Source of the DNA: an uncultured Flavobacteriaceae bacterium
GTDB lineage: Bacteria; Bacteroidota; Bacteroidia; Flavobacteriales; Flavobacteriaceae
Assembly (NCBI GenBank): GCA_947487895.1
Contig: CANKYF010000005.1
Coordinates: 124,001 to 188,000 of the forward strand
Direction: 5' to 3'
Length of the DNA stretch: 64,000 bases
Shown here: positions 19,573-28,427 of the stretch, piece by piece
How the letters are laid out: each line of letters starts with the position of its first letter
Position numbering within the stretch: the stretch's first letter is position 1
Made by a program: the position numbers and the translations under genes
Notes under the pieces: generated by a model
What the model was told of the DNA's origin: nothing
Seen by the model: the letters and a program-made list of their open reading frames with translations, nothing else
Databases searched by the model: none

Positions 19573-19611
19573 TTGTCACACTGAGCGCAGTTGAAGTGAA
19601 GCAAAGAATCT
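19573..19611. repeat. half-copy of the dispersed TGTCA...CTGAGC repeat
   Basis: TTGTCACACTGAGCGCAG followed by TTGAAGTGAAGCAAAGAATC matches one arm of the full element at 23030-23151. It occupies the gap between the nucleotidyltransferase and the next TPR gene, ending just before the ATG. Confidence 0.7.
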
Positions 19612-19616
19612 ATTAA

Positions 19617-20978
19617 ATGAATAAAAACATATACATATTATTATTTTTATTGGGAGTGTTATGCACTCCCAATAAGTTCTATGCTCAAGAAGAACTCAAC
19701 AAAAAACCAGATGACGATTTGGGTAATGTTGAAGATGCATTTCAGGAGAGTTTCTATGAAGGTATGAAACAAAAAGGCATTGAAAATTTTGATAGAGCTG
19801 TAGAATCGTTTTTAAAATGTATTGAATTAGATGCTTCAGTACCTGTCTTATATTTCGAATTAGGTAAAAGTCATTTTAAGCTTAAAAACTTTACCGAAGC
19901 AGAGACTGCTCTTAAAAAAGCCGTTGAAAAAGATCCGGATAATGAATGGTTTTTAGATGAATTGTATGGTTTTTATGTATCCCAGAATGACAATGACAAT
20001 GCTTTAAAAACCGTTAAGCAGTTAATAGAATACCATCCAGATTATAAAGAAGATTTAGCTTCATTGTATGTAAGGATGAAACGATATGACGAAGCTTTAA
20101 AAATTTTAGATGAGTTAGATACTAAAAAAGGAGTTTCAATATCTAGAGATAGGATTAGAAATCGAGTATATAAACTTACGGGACGGAAAAAGGATCAAAT
20201 TAAAAATTTGAAGCAACGTGTTGACGATAATCCAGAAAAAGAATCTAACTATTTAGCGCTTATCTATAGATACAGCGAAAACAATCAAAAAGAAAAAGCT
20301 TTTCAAACGGCAAAAGAACTTTTAAAAATCAAACCTAAGTCAGAGTTAGTACATTTAGCCTTGTATAAGTTTTACTTAGATGATAATAATGCTGAAAAAG
20401 CTATTAGTTCTATGAAAACAGTTGTTAAAAGCACTAAAATAAAACCAGATACTAAACTAAAAGTGCTGGCAGATTTTATAAGTTTTGTTGGTAAGCATCC
20501 ACAATATGAAGCAGATTTAATGGAAACCACTGCTTTGGTTGAAAGTGTAAACAATAGTAAAACACTTATCGAATTAGGGCAATACTATCTGGCTAAACAA
20601 AACAAGGCAAAAGCTCTAGAAAATTTTGAGGCCGCTTATAAAATTGAACCTAATAACTTTGGGGTTTTAAAGAATGTACTATTGTTGTATATAGATTTAA
20701 AGAAATTCGATTTAGCAAATAAAAAAAGTAGTAAAGCGCTAGAAAATTATCCATCACAACCACTCTTGTATTTAATAAATGGGGTGTCTTTTAATGAATT
20801 AAATGCCCCTCAAAAAGCTATTGACACATTAGAAATTGGATTAGATTATATTATTGACGATGTGAAAATGGAATCTGATTTTTACCTTCAGTTAAGTAAA
20901 GCCTATACACTTTTAAACAATACAAATAAAGCCAAAACGTTTAGTGATAAGGCTAAACAATTACAAAATTCTAATTAA
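19617..20978 (+). CDS. exported TPR-repeat protein
   Basis: 453 aa. A signal peptide (MNKNIYILLFLLGVLCTPNKFYAQ) is followed by about ten TPR-type helical pairs, for example AVESFLKCIELDASVPVLYF, NFTEAETALKKAVEKDPDN, LIELGQYYLAKQNKAKALEN and LPLLYL-like C-terminal units. It should be a periplasmic scaffold. Its stop codon overlaps the start of the DUF4292 lipoprotein by one base, and the EnvC-like gene follows the same way, so the three are probably translationally coupled and work together at the envelope (inference). Confidence 0.82.
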   Translation: MNKNIYILLFLLGVLCTPNKFYAQEELNKKPDDDLGNVEDAFQESFYEGMKQKGIENFDRAVESFLKCIELDASVPVLYFELGKSHFKLKNFTEAETALKKAVEKDPDNEWFLDELYGFYVSQNDNDNALKTVKQLIEYHPDYKEDLASLYVRMKRYDEALKILDELDTKKGVSISRDRIRNRVYKLTGRKKDQIKNLKQRVDDNPEKESNYLALIYRYSENNQKEKAFQTAKELLKIKPKSELVHLALYKFYLDDNNAEKAISSMKTVVKSTKIKPDTKLKVLADFISFVGKHPQYEADLMETTALVESVNNSKTLIELGQYYLAKQNKAKALENFEAAYKIEPNNFGVLKNVLLLYIDLKKFDLANKKSSKALENYPSQPLLYLINGVSFNELNAPQKAIDTLEIGLDYIIDDVKMESDFYLQLSKAYTLLNNTNKAKTFSDKAKQLQNSN

Positions 20979-21745
20979 TGAGATTACGTACCCAAATCTT
21001 TATTGCTCTTTGTTCGGTTATAATGTTTAGCTGTAAAGCAACTAAAACTGTGGCTACTGGCGAAGCAAATTATAATTTGTCATCAAGACAATTAATAAAA
21101 GAAAATACCAAACAAAGTCCTAGTTTTAAAACGCTAAAATCTACTTTAAAAATTGCCTATACTTCTGAAGGAAAGTCTCAAACACATTCTGTGAGTTTTA
21201 GAGCTAAAAAAGACGAAGTTGTATGGATAAGTGCTGCGTTTTCTATAGTGAAGGCGATGATTACTCCAGAAAAAGTAAGCTTTTATAATAAATTAGATAA
21301 AACCTATTTTGAAGGTGATTATGCCTATTTAAGTAATTTATTAGGGACCGAATTAGATTTTGAAAAAGTTCAGAATTTATTAATTGGGGATGCGATTTTC
21401 AATCTAAAAGATGAAGCTTACAAAGTTTCAGTAGAAGATAAAGTATATATACTTCAGCCAAAAAAGCAACGCGATTTATTTGATATTTTCTTTCTGTTAG
21501 ATCCTTCGCTTTTTAAAGTGAAATCACAACAAATATCCCAAATAAAGGAATTTAGACATTTGCAGATAGATTATGAATCTCATCAAAAAGTAGATGAGCA
21601 AATACTTCCTGAAAAGGTAAAGGTAATAGCTGTTGAAAAAAATAAAGAACTCATTATTGGTTTAGAGTTTAAAAATATGTCTTTAAATGAAGAATTAAGG
21701 TTTCCTTTTAAAATTCCTTCAGGTTACAAAGAGATTAAGCTGTAA
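20978..21745 (+). CDS. DUF4292 lipoprotein
   Basis: 255 aa. Lipobox VIMFSC (Cys19). The mature sequence (KTLKSTLKIAYTSEGKSQ, VWISAAFSIVKAMITPEKV, FYNKLDKTYFEGDYAYLSN) fits the DUF4292 family, a LolA/LolB-like half-barrel that could bind a lipid or lipoprotein. It overlaps the upstream TPR stop codon and the downstream EnvC-like start codon by one base each. Direct function is unproven. Confidence 0.85.
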   Translation: MRLRTQIFIALCSVIMFSCKATKTVATGEANYNLSSRQLIKENTKQSPSFKTLKSTLKIAYTSEGKSQTHSVSFRAKKDEVVWISAAFSIVKAMITPEKVSFYNKLDKTYFEGDYAYLSNLLGTELDFEKVQNLLIGDAIFNLKDEAYKVSVEDKVYILQPKKQRDLFDIFFLLDPSLFKVKSQQISQIKEFRHLQIDYESHQKVDEQILPEKVKVIAVEKNKELIIGLEFKNMSLNEELRFPFKIPSGYKEIKL

Positions 21746-22977
21746 TGACAAAACAGATATCGTCATATAAATTTATTTTAATTTTTATCGCAATTTTATG
21801 TGGTTCAATAGGTTTTTCTCAAAACGGGAACAAGCGTAAAGAACTTGAGAGTAGAAGGCAAGAGTTGCGTAGAGAAATACAAAAAATAAGCGCCTTAAGA
21901 GCTGAAAATAAATCAAAAGAAAAGTCTGCATTATCTGAAATTGAATCGTTTAACTATAAAATTAGTGTGTTAGGTAATTTAATAAAAGTTACTAATCAAC
22001 AAGCTAATTACATCAACCGTGAAATCAATAATAATCAAAAGAAAATAACAGGACTTAGAGACGAATTAAAGCAATTAAAAGAAGATTATGCTGCAATGGT
22101 AGTAAAGTCTTATAAGAGCAAAAACCAGCATAGTAGAATCATGTTCTTGCTATCTTCATCAGACTTTAAGCAAGCCTATAAAAGGTTACAGTATATAAAG
22201 CAGTACTCAAACCATCAGAAAGAGCAGGGAGAAGCCATAAAAACCAAAACTTTAAAACTTCAGGATTTAAATAAAGACCTTTTAAAACAGCAAGCTGAAA
22301 AAAAGAAATTGGTTGCAGAAAATAGAGAAACTCAAAAATCGTTACAGTCAGAAAAACGATTGCACCAAGAATTAATGCAATCTATTAGAAAGAATTTATC
22401 TAAATACACAGCTCAAATTAGGCAGAAGCAAAGAGAAGCAGATAGAATAGATAGAGAAATAGATAAAATAATTAAGGCAGCTATTGTAAAGTCAAACAAA
22501 GGGAAAGCCTCATCTAAATCTTCAACAAGTTTTGCATTAACGCCAGAAGATAAAGCACTTGCATCTAATTTTGTGGCAAATAAAGGCAAACTACCTTGGC
22601 CAGTTGAAAGAGGGAGGGTTAGTCTTCGTTTTGGTAAACAGCCATCTCCTATTGATAGAACTTTAACCATAAAAAGTAATGGTGTAAGAATTACTACAGG
22701 AAAAAATGCGAAAGCAAGAGCAGTTTTTAATGGCGAAGTTCATGAAATTCTAAAAATGAAAAATGTAAATCCAATAGTTATTGTTCGTCATGGTAACTAC
22801 TGGACCTATTATAAAAATTTGTCTAAGATTTACGTTAAAAAAGGCGATAAGGTTAAAACAAAAGAAGCCATTGGAGAGGTATACACCAACCCCTCAAATG
22901 GCGAGACTATTTTAGGATTTATTATTTCTAAAGGTTTAACCAAAGAGAATCCAGCAAATTGGATCAAGTCTATGTAG
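21745..22977 (+). CDS. EnvC-like murein hydrolase activator (LytM/M23 fold)
   Basis: 410 aa. The signal peptide ends GFSQ (about residue 26). Residues 30-250 are an extended coiled coil rich in Glu/Lys/Gln, and residues 275-405 are an M23/LytM domain (LPWPVERGRVSLRFGKQ, NPIVIVRHGNYWTYY, VKKGDKVKTKEAIGEV). The catalytic zinc-binding His of active M23 peptidases is missing after NGVRI, and the HxH motif reads YYK, as in EnvC. It therefore probably activates an amidase during cell separation rather than cutting murein itself. It is the last gene of its run. Confidence 0.88.
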   Translation: MTKQISSYKFILIFIAILCGSIGFSQNGNKRKELESRRQELRREIQKISALRAENKSKEKSALSEIESFNYKISVLGNLIKVTNQQANYINREINNNQKKITGLRDELKQLKEDYAAMVVKSYKSKNQHSRIMFLLSSSDFKQAYKRLQYIKQYSNHQKEQGEAIKTKTLKLQDLNKDLLKQQAEKKKLVAENRETQKSLQSEKRLHQELMQSIRKNLSKYTAQIRQKQREADRIDREIDKIIKAAIVKSNKGKASSKSSTSFALTPEDKALASNFVANKGKLPWPVERGRVSLRFGKQPSPIDRTLTIKSNGVRITTGKNAKARAVFNGEVHEILKMKNVNPIVIVRHGNYWTYYKNLSKIYVKKGDKVKTKEAIGEVYTNPSNGETILGFIISKGLTKENPANWIKSM

Positions 22978-23029
22978 ACATAATTAGGCTGCTGAACTCG
23001 TTTGTTATTCAGAAGGTGTTACATTGAGA

Positions 23030-23151
23030 TGTCATACTGAGCTTGTCGAAGTATTGTCGAAATGAGGAACGACTGAAGAATCTTTTTTAGTTCTCATAGA
23101 TTCTTCGCTTACTTCGACTTCGCTCAGCACAGGTCGCGCTCAGAATGACAA
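23030..23151. repeat. full-length fold-back intergenic repeat
   Basis: The outer arms TGTCATACTGAGC (23030-23042) and GCTCAGAATGACA (23139-23151) pair with one mismatch, and inner arms GAAGAATCT/AGATTCTTC pair around a T-rich centre. It lies between the convergent EnvC-like and small lipoprotein genes. Shorter relatives occur at 19573, 34905, 42306 and 52012. Confidence 0.8.
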
Positions 23152-23156
23152 AAACA

Positions 23157-23375
23157 CTACACTCTCACAAAAATATATCCTCTATTGGTTTTTCTATAAT
23201 GTTTCCCATTCCAGAAGTAGTAGCGTTTACCTCTTACCTTTACAATTTTATAGTGTCTTGGAGGTGTTTTTACAATAGTAACTTTAGTAGCTACAGGTCT
23301 TGTTGTAACTCGAGTAGCACAAGATGTTACATTGAATAGTAAAAACGCTGAAATTAAAATAACAAAAGTTCTCAT
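23157..23375 (-). CDS. small basic lipoprotein
   Basis: 72 aa. MRTFVILISAFLLFNVTSC gives a lipobox at Cys19. The mature part is highly basic with an aromatic tail (PPRHYKIVKVRGKRYYFWNG, then KHYRKTNRGYIFVRV), a pattern I recognise from small flavobacterial lipoproteins of unknown role. The basic, aromatic tail could bind a polyanion (inference). The opposite-strand frame in the same place has no such features. Confidence 0.72.
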   Translation of the reverse strand: MRTFVILISAFLLFNVTSCATRVTTRPVATKVTIVKTPPRHYKIVKVRGKRYYFWNGKHYRKTNRGYIFVRV

Positions 23376-23493
23376 AGCAATATTGTATTTGGGTTTATAA
23401 TGCTATTAAGACTTTGTAAGGAATAGATGGTTTAATTTGAAGACTAAGTTTTCGATGAAATGCTATTTGTTGAGACTTAAAACACCTTAGTTT

Positions 23494-23519
23494 GTCATTC
23501 CTGCGAAGGCAGGAATCCA
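23494..23519. repeat. short hairpin repeat (TCATTCCTGCGAAGGCAGGAAT)
   Basis: ATTCCTGC (23497-23504) and GCAGGAAT (23509-23516) pair perfectly around GAAG. This short palindrome is a type common between bacterial genes. It lies 36 bp past the thioesterase stop codon and may stabilise the mRNA end. A decayed relative is at 33627. Confidence 0.65.
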
Positions 23520-23551
23520 CAGGAAAATATCCGCTAATAAATACTGGAAAA

Positions 23552-24061
23552 CTAAACAAACAACGCTCTTAACTCTGTAGCTTCATCTGGTTTTATCTTA
23601 CCAGCTAATAATAAGCTCAATTGCTTTCTACGTAAAGCAGCATCATAGCGTTCTTTTTCAAGATCGGTTTCCGGAGTAATTTCTGGAATACCAATAGGTC
23701 TTCCTGTTTCATCAACAGCAACAAAGGTGTAAATAGCTTCGTTAGCCTTTGTTTTTTCACCAGACTCACGGTCTTCAGTCCAAACATCAATATACACCTC
23801 CATAGATGATCTAAAGGCTCTAGAAACTTTAGCTTCAACAGTTACAACACTACCCAAAGGAACCGCTCTGTTAAAAGCTACATGATTTACAGAAGCAGTA
23901 ACTACAATACGTCTGCTATGACGTCTTGCAGCAATACTAGCAGCTCTGTCCATTCTAGCTAACAATTCACCACCAAATAAATTATTTAAAGGATTGGTTT
24001 CACCTGGTAAAACCATATCAGTAAGTATTGTTTTAGACTGTTCGGGTGTTTTTGCTTCCAT
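23552..24061 (-). CDS. acyl-CoA thioesterase, hotdog fold
   Basis: 169 aa. The hotdog signature is clear: LPGETNPLNNLFGGELLARM with the catalytic-region Asp/Arg, then RRIVVTASVNHVAFNRAVPL and SMEVYIDVWTE. This corresponds to the YciA/BFIT acyl-CoA hydrolase group, which releases free fatty acids from acyl-CoA in the cytoplasm. It appears to be a single-gene unit downstream of a terminator. Chain-length preference cannot be read. Confidence 0.9.
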   Translation of the reverse strand: MEAKTPEQSKTILTDMVLPGETNPLNNLFGGELLARMDRAASIAARRHSRRIVVTASVNHVAFNRAVPLGSVVTVEAKVSRAFRSSMEVYIDVWTEDRESGEKTKANEAIYTFVAVDETGRPIGIPEITPETDLEKERYDAALRRKQLSLLLAGKIKPDEATELRALFV

Positions 24062-24094
24062 AAAAAAAATTTGTGCTAAGTTACCACTAAAAAT

Positions 24095-24130
24095 AAAAAA
24101 AGAGCAAGTTATTTAATTACAACTTGCTCT
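24095..24130 (-). terminator. intrinsic terminator of the HU/SPOR gene
   Basis: AGAGCAAGTT (24101-24110) and AACTTGCTCT (24121-24130) form a perfect 10-bp stem. On the minus strand it runs into six T residues. It lies 23 bp past the HU/SPOR stop codon. Confidence 0.9.
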
Positions 24131-24153
24131 TTTGAATTTATGTAAAAATCTGC

Positions 24154-25080
24154 TTAATCGGCTTTTAACCAAGCATCTTTATTATGTGTTTTTTTAATAA
24201 CGCCAAGCGCCTTTCGTGCTTCCCAACGTGTTTCATAACTACCATAAGCAACTTCATGTAAACCATATCTGTTTACACCTATTTTTCTTGCTTTATAGCC
24301 TTTGGCTCTAAGCTGCTTAATTTTTTTATTACAATTTTCTTCTACTCTAAAAGCACCAGCAACAACATGATAATTACCAGTTTGTTTGCTAACGTTTAAT
24401 GTAATAGCTGGTATAGGGTTTAAGTTAAAAGTAGCTTGCTGAATTTTAGTATCCATAATGTTTTCAGCTTCTTCTTGTGCTAATTGATTATGGTTTTTAA
24501 TATCGTCTACATAAAATTTAGAACCTCCTAATCCGGCTAAAGTTAAAGCTATTAAAGCTACAGCAGCATACTTTAAATAAGGTCTAGATTTACGTTTTTC
24601 AGTAGTAATAGTAATTGGTACAACCTTTTCTATGTCTTCTACTTCTTTCTTATAAACTACTCTAGTAATATTTGGAGACACCAATTGAGATAAACCAAAA
24701 GAATCGGTTAGGTAGTTAAGTTGATAAGTAGGATCAAACAAAATTTTACCTTCTTTATTTAGGACTATATCACCAATGTTTTTAAACGTAAGCGTTTCTC
24801 CTTGGGTCAAGTAAGACTTTAAAAGTTTGACGCGTTTCTCTATTTTTTTGGTAGCAGCTTCAAAAGGAATTTTCTCTATATCCGCAATGTAATGTGCTAA
24901 TAAACCATCATTGGTTTGAATTTGCTCATTAAAAGAAATACTCTTACTTGGTGCATAAAAAGTATTTGTAGCATCATCTATAGTGGCAGATGCGCGTTGT
25001 GTTAAAAACGCACCAAATTCTGGTATAGTAACACACTCGTATCGGTAAAGTAAATCGCTTATATAAGTCTCTAACTGCAT
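24154..25080 (-). CDS. HU-CCDC81/SPOR-domain membrane protein
   Basis: 308 aa. The N-terminus (YISDLLYRYECVTIPEFGAF) matches the bacterial HU-CCDC81 domain, with a second copy around LKSYLTQGETLTFKNIGDI. One membrane helix is visible at about 172-192 (YAAVALIALTLAGLGG). The C-terminal 75 residues form a SPOR domain (YHVVAGAFRVEENCNKKIKQ, EVAYGSYETRWEARK) that usually binds denuded septal peptidoglycan. It probably links a cytoplasmic DNA- or protein-binding domain to the division septum. It is divergent from dprA. Confidence 0.88.
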   Translation of the reverse strand: MQLETYISDLLYRYECVTIPEFGAFLTQRASATIDDATNTFYAPSKSISFNEQIQTNDGLLAHYIADIEKIPFEAATKKIEKRVKLLKSYLTQGETLTFKNIGDIVLNKEGKILFDPTYQLNYLTDSFGLSQLVSPNITRVVYKKEVEDIEKVVPITITTEKRKSRPYLKYAAVALIALTLAGLGGSKFYVDDIKNHNQLAQEEAENIMDTKIQQATFNLNPIPAITLNVSKQTGNYHVVAGAFRVEENCNKKIKQLRAKGYKARKIGVNRYGLHEVAYGSYETRWEARKALGVIKKTHNKDAWLKAD

Positions 25081-25184
25081 AAAAACAAAATTAAAAAAAA
25101 ATGCTTCGAGATAGCATTACCGCTTAACTATTTATTAACATTGTAGAAATTTGTTTATTGTAATTTCAAAATCAGTTAGATAGA

Positions 25185-26291
25185 ATGACAGAAAATGATC
25201 TGCTTTATATTTTAGCCTTACAACATGTGCCCAATATTGGGGATATTACTGCTAAAAAACTCATGTCTATTTGTGGATCTGCCGAAGCAGTTTTAAAAGA
25301 AAAAAAACATAATTTACTTAAAATTGATGGTGTTGGAGAAATTACTATTGCCGATATTCATGAGCCACATCATTTAAAAGAAGCGGAAAAAGAAATTACA
25401 TTTATAAACGAGAATAACATTCAATGTTCTTTTTTTAAAGATGAAAATTACCCTGATAAATTAAAGCATTGTATAGATGCGCCTATCTTGTTATTTCAAT
25501 CAGGAAATATCAACTTAAAAAGTCAAAGAATTATAAGTATTGTAGGTACAAGAAAAATTACGACTAGTGGAATGGCGTTTTGCGAAAATTTAGTAGAACA
25601 ATTAGCGCCTTATAATCCTGTGATTGTTTCTGGTTTTGCCTATGGAACAGATATTACAGCTCATAAAGCGGCTATTAAAAATGAGCTGCAAACGATTGGT
25701 TGTTTAGCGCATGGCTTAAACCAAATTTATCCTAAGGTGCATAAAAAGTATATGGTTGATGTAGAGAATAATGGCGGATTTTTTACAGATTTTTGGAGCT
25801 CTGATGCTTTTGATAGAAATAATTTTTTAAAGCGAAATAGAATTATTGCAGGGTTAAGTGAAGCCACTATTGTTATTGAGTCTGCCGAAAAAGGGGGAAG
25901 CTTAGTTACGGCTGATATAGCGAATTCTTATAACCGAGATGTTTTTGCGGTGCCTGGAAGAACTACAGATTCTCAAAGTATTGGCTGTAATAATTTAATA
26001 AAGTACCAAAAAGCGCATATGCTTACCAACCCATTAGATGTGCCTTATTTATTAAATTGGAACTTAGATGAAAATGAGAAAGTAGCACCTGTACAGAAAC
26101 AGTTATTTGTTGAACTTGATGACACTGAAAAAATTATTTATAATTACCTAAAGGAAAATGGAAAGCAACAATTAGATATTATTTCTCTAGATTGTCATTT
26201 ACCTATTTTTAAAATATCAAGTACTTTACTAAATATGGAATTAAAAGGAGTCGTTAGACCACTTCCAGGGAAAATCTTTGAGGTGATTTAA
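25185..26291 (+). CDS. dprA: DNA-processing protein DprA
   Basis: 368 aa. An N-terminal HhH/SAM-like region (HVPNIGDITAKKLM) precedes the DprA Rossmann core: VGTRKITTSGMAFCENLVEQ, VSGFAYGTDITAHKAA, RNRIIAGLSEATIVIES, KGGSLVTADIANSYNRDVFA, VPGRTTDSQSIGCNNLI. A winged-helix-like tail ends the protein. DprA protects incoming single-stranded DNA and loads RecA during transformation. Its stop codon abuts the trpS stop codon (convergent, no gap). Confidence 0.96.
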   Translation: MTENDLLYILALQHVPNIGDITAKKLMSICGSAEAVLKEKKHNLLKIDGVGEITIADIHEPHHLKEAEKEITFINENNIQCSFFKDENYPDKLKHCIDAPILLFQSGNINLKSQRIISIVGTRKITTSGMAFCENLVEQLAPYNPVIVSGFAYGTDITAHKAAIKNELQTIGCLAHGLNQIYPKVHKKYMVDVENNGGFFTDFWSSDAFDRNNFLKRNRIIAGLSEATIVIESAEKGGSLVTADIANSYNRDVFAVPGRTTDSQSIGCNNLIKYQKAHMLTNPLDVPYLLNWNLDENEKVAPVQKQLFVELDDTEKIIYNYLKENGKQQLDIISLDCHLPIFKISSTLLNMELKGVVRPLPGKIFEVI

Positions 26292-27260
26292 TTAATATCC
26301 AACTTTTTTCCTAACTCTTTTTAAAACGTCATTTGCTACTAATGTCGCTTTTTCAGCACCAACAGAAAGCGCTTTATCAAGCACGTCAATGTTGTTCATG
26401 TAGTGATTGTATTTTTCGCGTTGAACAGCAAATTTTTCAATTATTAACTCAAATAAAGCTTGTTTAGCATGTCCATAACCATAATTACCTTTTTCGTAAT
26501 TACCTTTCATCTCATTCTTTTGCTCTTCCGTAGCTAATAAACTATAAATAGCAAAGCAATTACAAGTACTCCAATCTTTTGGTTCTTCTAATGGCGTACT
26601 ATCTGTTTGAATAGACATTATTTGCTTTCTGAGTTTTTTGTCTGGTAAAAATAAGTTGATAATATTACCCTTACTCTTACTCATTTTAGCACCATCTGTA
26701 CCAGGAATTAACATGGTTTCTTTTTGAACTTTAGCCTCAGGCAATACAAAGGTTTCACCAACTTTAGAATGAAAACGAGATGCTACATCTCTGGTCATTT
26801 CTATATGCTGTTCTTGATCTTTGCCTACAGGAATAATTTCTGCATCATACAATAAAATATCTGCAGCCATAAGCATTGGGTAGGTAAATAAACCAGAGTT
26901 TACATCTTCCAGTCTATCAGCTTTATCTTTAAAACTATGGGCAAGTGTTAAGCGTTGGTAAGGAAAAAAACAATTTAAATACCAAGTTAATTCTGTTACT
27001 TGAGGCACATCACTTTGTCTGTAAAACACGGTTTTTTCAATATCTAAACCAAAAGCTAACCAAGCAGCGGCAGTAGAATAGGTGTTTTCTCTTAAGGTCT
27101 CAGCGTCTTTAATCTGAGTTAGAGAGTGCATGTTTGCAATAAATAAATAAGAATCATTTTCAGGATTTTCAGCCATTTTAATTGCTGGTATGATAGCTCC
27201 TAAAATATTTCCTAAATGAGGTGTCCCCGTACTTTGTATACCTGTAAGTATTCTTGCCAT
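26292..27260 (-). CDS. trpS: tryptophanyl-tRNA synthetase
   Basis: 322 aa, typical of bacterial TrpRS. The class I signatures are visible as GTPHLGN (HIGH-type) and KMSKSKGN, with TGIQSTG at the N-terminus and YPMLMAADILLY and VGKDQEQHIEMTRDVA in the core. It charges tRNA-Trp in the cytoplasm. The start ATG at 27260 gives the standard MARILTGIQ opening. Confidence 0.97.
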   Translation of the reverse strand: MARILTGIQSTGTPHLGNILGAIIPAIKMAENPENDSYLFIANMHSLTQIKDAETLRENTYSTAAAWLAFGLDIEKTVFYRQSDVPQVTELTWYLNCFFPYQRLTLAHSFKDKADRLEDVNSGLFTYPMLMAADILLYDAEIIPVGKDQEQHIEMTRDVASRFHSKVGETFVLPEAKVQKETMLIPGTDGAKMSKSKGNIINLFLPDKKLRKQIMSIQTDSTPLEEPKDWSTCNCFAIYSLLATEEQKNEMKGNYEKGNYGYGHAKQALFELIIEKFAVQREKYNHYMNNIDVLDKALSVGAEKATLVANDVLKRVRKKVGY

Positions 27261-27339
27261 TGTATGCTTTTATGAAGCGACAAAGGTAATTTTTTTAATA
27301 GAATTGCTCAATATTAATGTGTATTTTGATGAAATTCCG

Positions 27340-27453
27340 TCAATTCGAGTGGGTTTCACAATTGAAAAAGTGAAACTTGTATCGAGAATTAGGGATTTTA
27401 GACCAAATTAGTTCTCGGTACGATTTTTCGTTTCTCAAAATCACTCGAACTGA
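27340..27453. repeat. imperfect inverted-repeat element with nested arms
   Basis: TCAATTCGAGTG (27340-27351) pairs with CACTCGAACTGA (27442-27453), and GTATCGAGAATTA (27379-27391) pairs with TAGTTCTCGGTAC (27409-27421). The unit AGTTCGAGTG...GTATCGAGAACT is thus present twice, head to head. It lies between the divergent trpS and acyltransferase genes and looks like a non-autonomous repeat. Confidence 0.7.
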
Positions 27454-27504
27454 TGTCTATTTTATAGAGTTGCTTTCTAGTAAGGAAAAGATTAAAAATT
27501 CATG

Positions 27505-27512
27505 TACATTTG
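27505..27512 (+). promoter_or_regulatory. candidate -7 box (TACATTTG) for the acyltransferase gene
   Basis: This matches the Bacteroidota -7 consensus TAnnTTTG exactly and ends 6 bp before the ATG at 27519, so the transcript would be nearly leaderless. No good TTG -33 box is seen at normal spacing. Confidence 0.4.
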
Positions 27513-27518
27513 AACACA

Positions 27519-28256
27519 ATGATTGTCTTTAAATACATTTTTTGGGTTCTTTACCGCATTTGGTTTTATATTCTTGTGGCGTTACCAATTGTGATACTAT
27601 TTCCAGTTCTTTTAATATCTATTTCTAAAGAATCTTGGTATCCTTTCTTTTTTAAGATTGCTAGAGTTTGGGCAAAAATTATTTTAATAGGTATGGGGTT
27701 TAGGTATTCTATAAAAAGAGATGAAATACCACAAAAAGATAAAAGCTATATGTTTATAGCTAATCATACTTCTATGGCAGATATTATGTTGATGCTGGTA
27801 TCTGTTAAAAATCCGTTCGTATTTGTTGGAAAGAAAGAATTAGCTAAAATTCCATTGTTTGGCTTCTTTTATAAACGTACTTGTATTTTGGTAGATAGGA
27901 GTTCTGCAAAAAGTAGACAAGCTGTATTTTTAAGAGCGCAAAGACGTTTAGAATCTGGATTAAGTATCTGTATTTTTCCTGAAGGAGGCGTGCCTGAAGA
28001 GCATATAGATTTAGATGAATTTAAGGATGGCGCGTTTAGGTTAGCAATAAATCATCAAATACCAATTGTACCACTTACGTTTGCCGATAATAAAAAACGA
28101 TTTTCATATACTTTTTTTAGTGGAAACCCAGGAAGAATGAGAGTGAAGATTCATCAATTCTTATCTACAAAAGATCTAACTACAGATGATACTAAAACTA
28201 TAAATGCTAAGGCGAGAGATATAATCTTAAAGCAGTTGGAAGTATTTAATCCTTAA
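27519..28256 (+). CDS. lysophospholipid acyltransferase (PlsC family)
   Basis: 245 aa. The acyltransferase block I motif NHTSMAD (HX4D) and block III motif FPEGGVPEE are visible, with PIVPLTF as block IV, after an N-terminal membrane segment. It acylates lysophosphatidate (1-acyl-sn-glycerol-3-phosphate) or a related lysolipid at the inner membrane. The ATG at 27519 is preferred over an in-frame TTG nine bases upstream, because a TAnnTTTG box overlaps that TTG. An intrinsic terminator follows. Confidence 0.88.
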   Translation: MIVFKYIFWVLYRIWFYILVALPIVILFPVLLISISKESWYPFFFKIARVWAKIILIGMGFRYSIKRDEIPQKDKSYMFIANHTSMADIMLMLVSVKNPFVFVGKKELAKIPLFGFFYKRTCILVDRSSAKSRQAVFLRAQRRLESGLSICIFPEGGVPEEHIDLDEFKDGAFRLAINHQIPIVPLTFADNKKRFSYTFFSGNPGRMRVKIHQFLSTKDLTTDDTKTINAKARDIILKQLEVFNP

Positions 28257-28348
28257 TTTTTAAAGATCCCGCTTTACAGTGGGATTAGTTCAACTAACAA
28301 TTTTGAGTCGCATTTATGATGCGATCAAAACGGAGTTATCACTAATAA

Positions 28349-28379
28349 AAAAAACTGCTTCGGGGAGAAGCAGTTTTTT
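28349..28379. terminator. bidirectional intrinsic terminator
   Basis: AAAAAACTGCTTC (28349-28361) and GAAGCAGTTTTTT (28367-28379) form a perfect 13-bp stem with loop GGGGA. A- and T-tracts flank it on both sides, between the convergent acyltransferase and beta-barrel genes. Confidence 0.92.
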
Positions 28380-28427
28380 GGTAATAGTTTGAGCTTAATA
28401 AACCATTACCCAGATCTAACCAAAAAC

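Noticed and set aside
23145-23339. 64-codon plus-strand frame opposite the small basic lipoprotein
   Set aside because: The minus-strand frame has a clear lipobox and a recognisable tail; the plus frame has neither.
27502-27518. TTG start for the acyltransferase and an out-of-frame ATG at 27502
   Set aside because: The TTG lies inside the -7 box and the 27502 ATG is in another frame; the ATG at 27519 is the better start.
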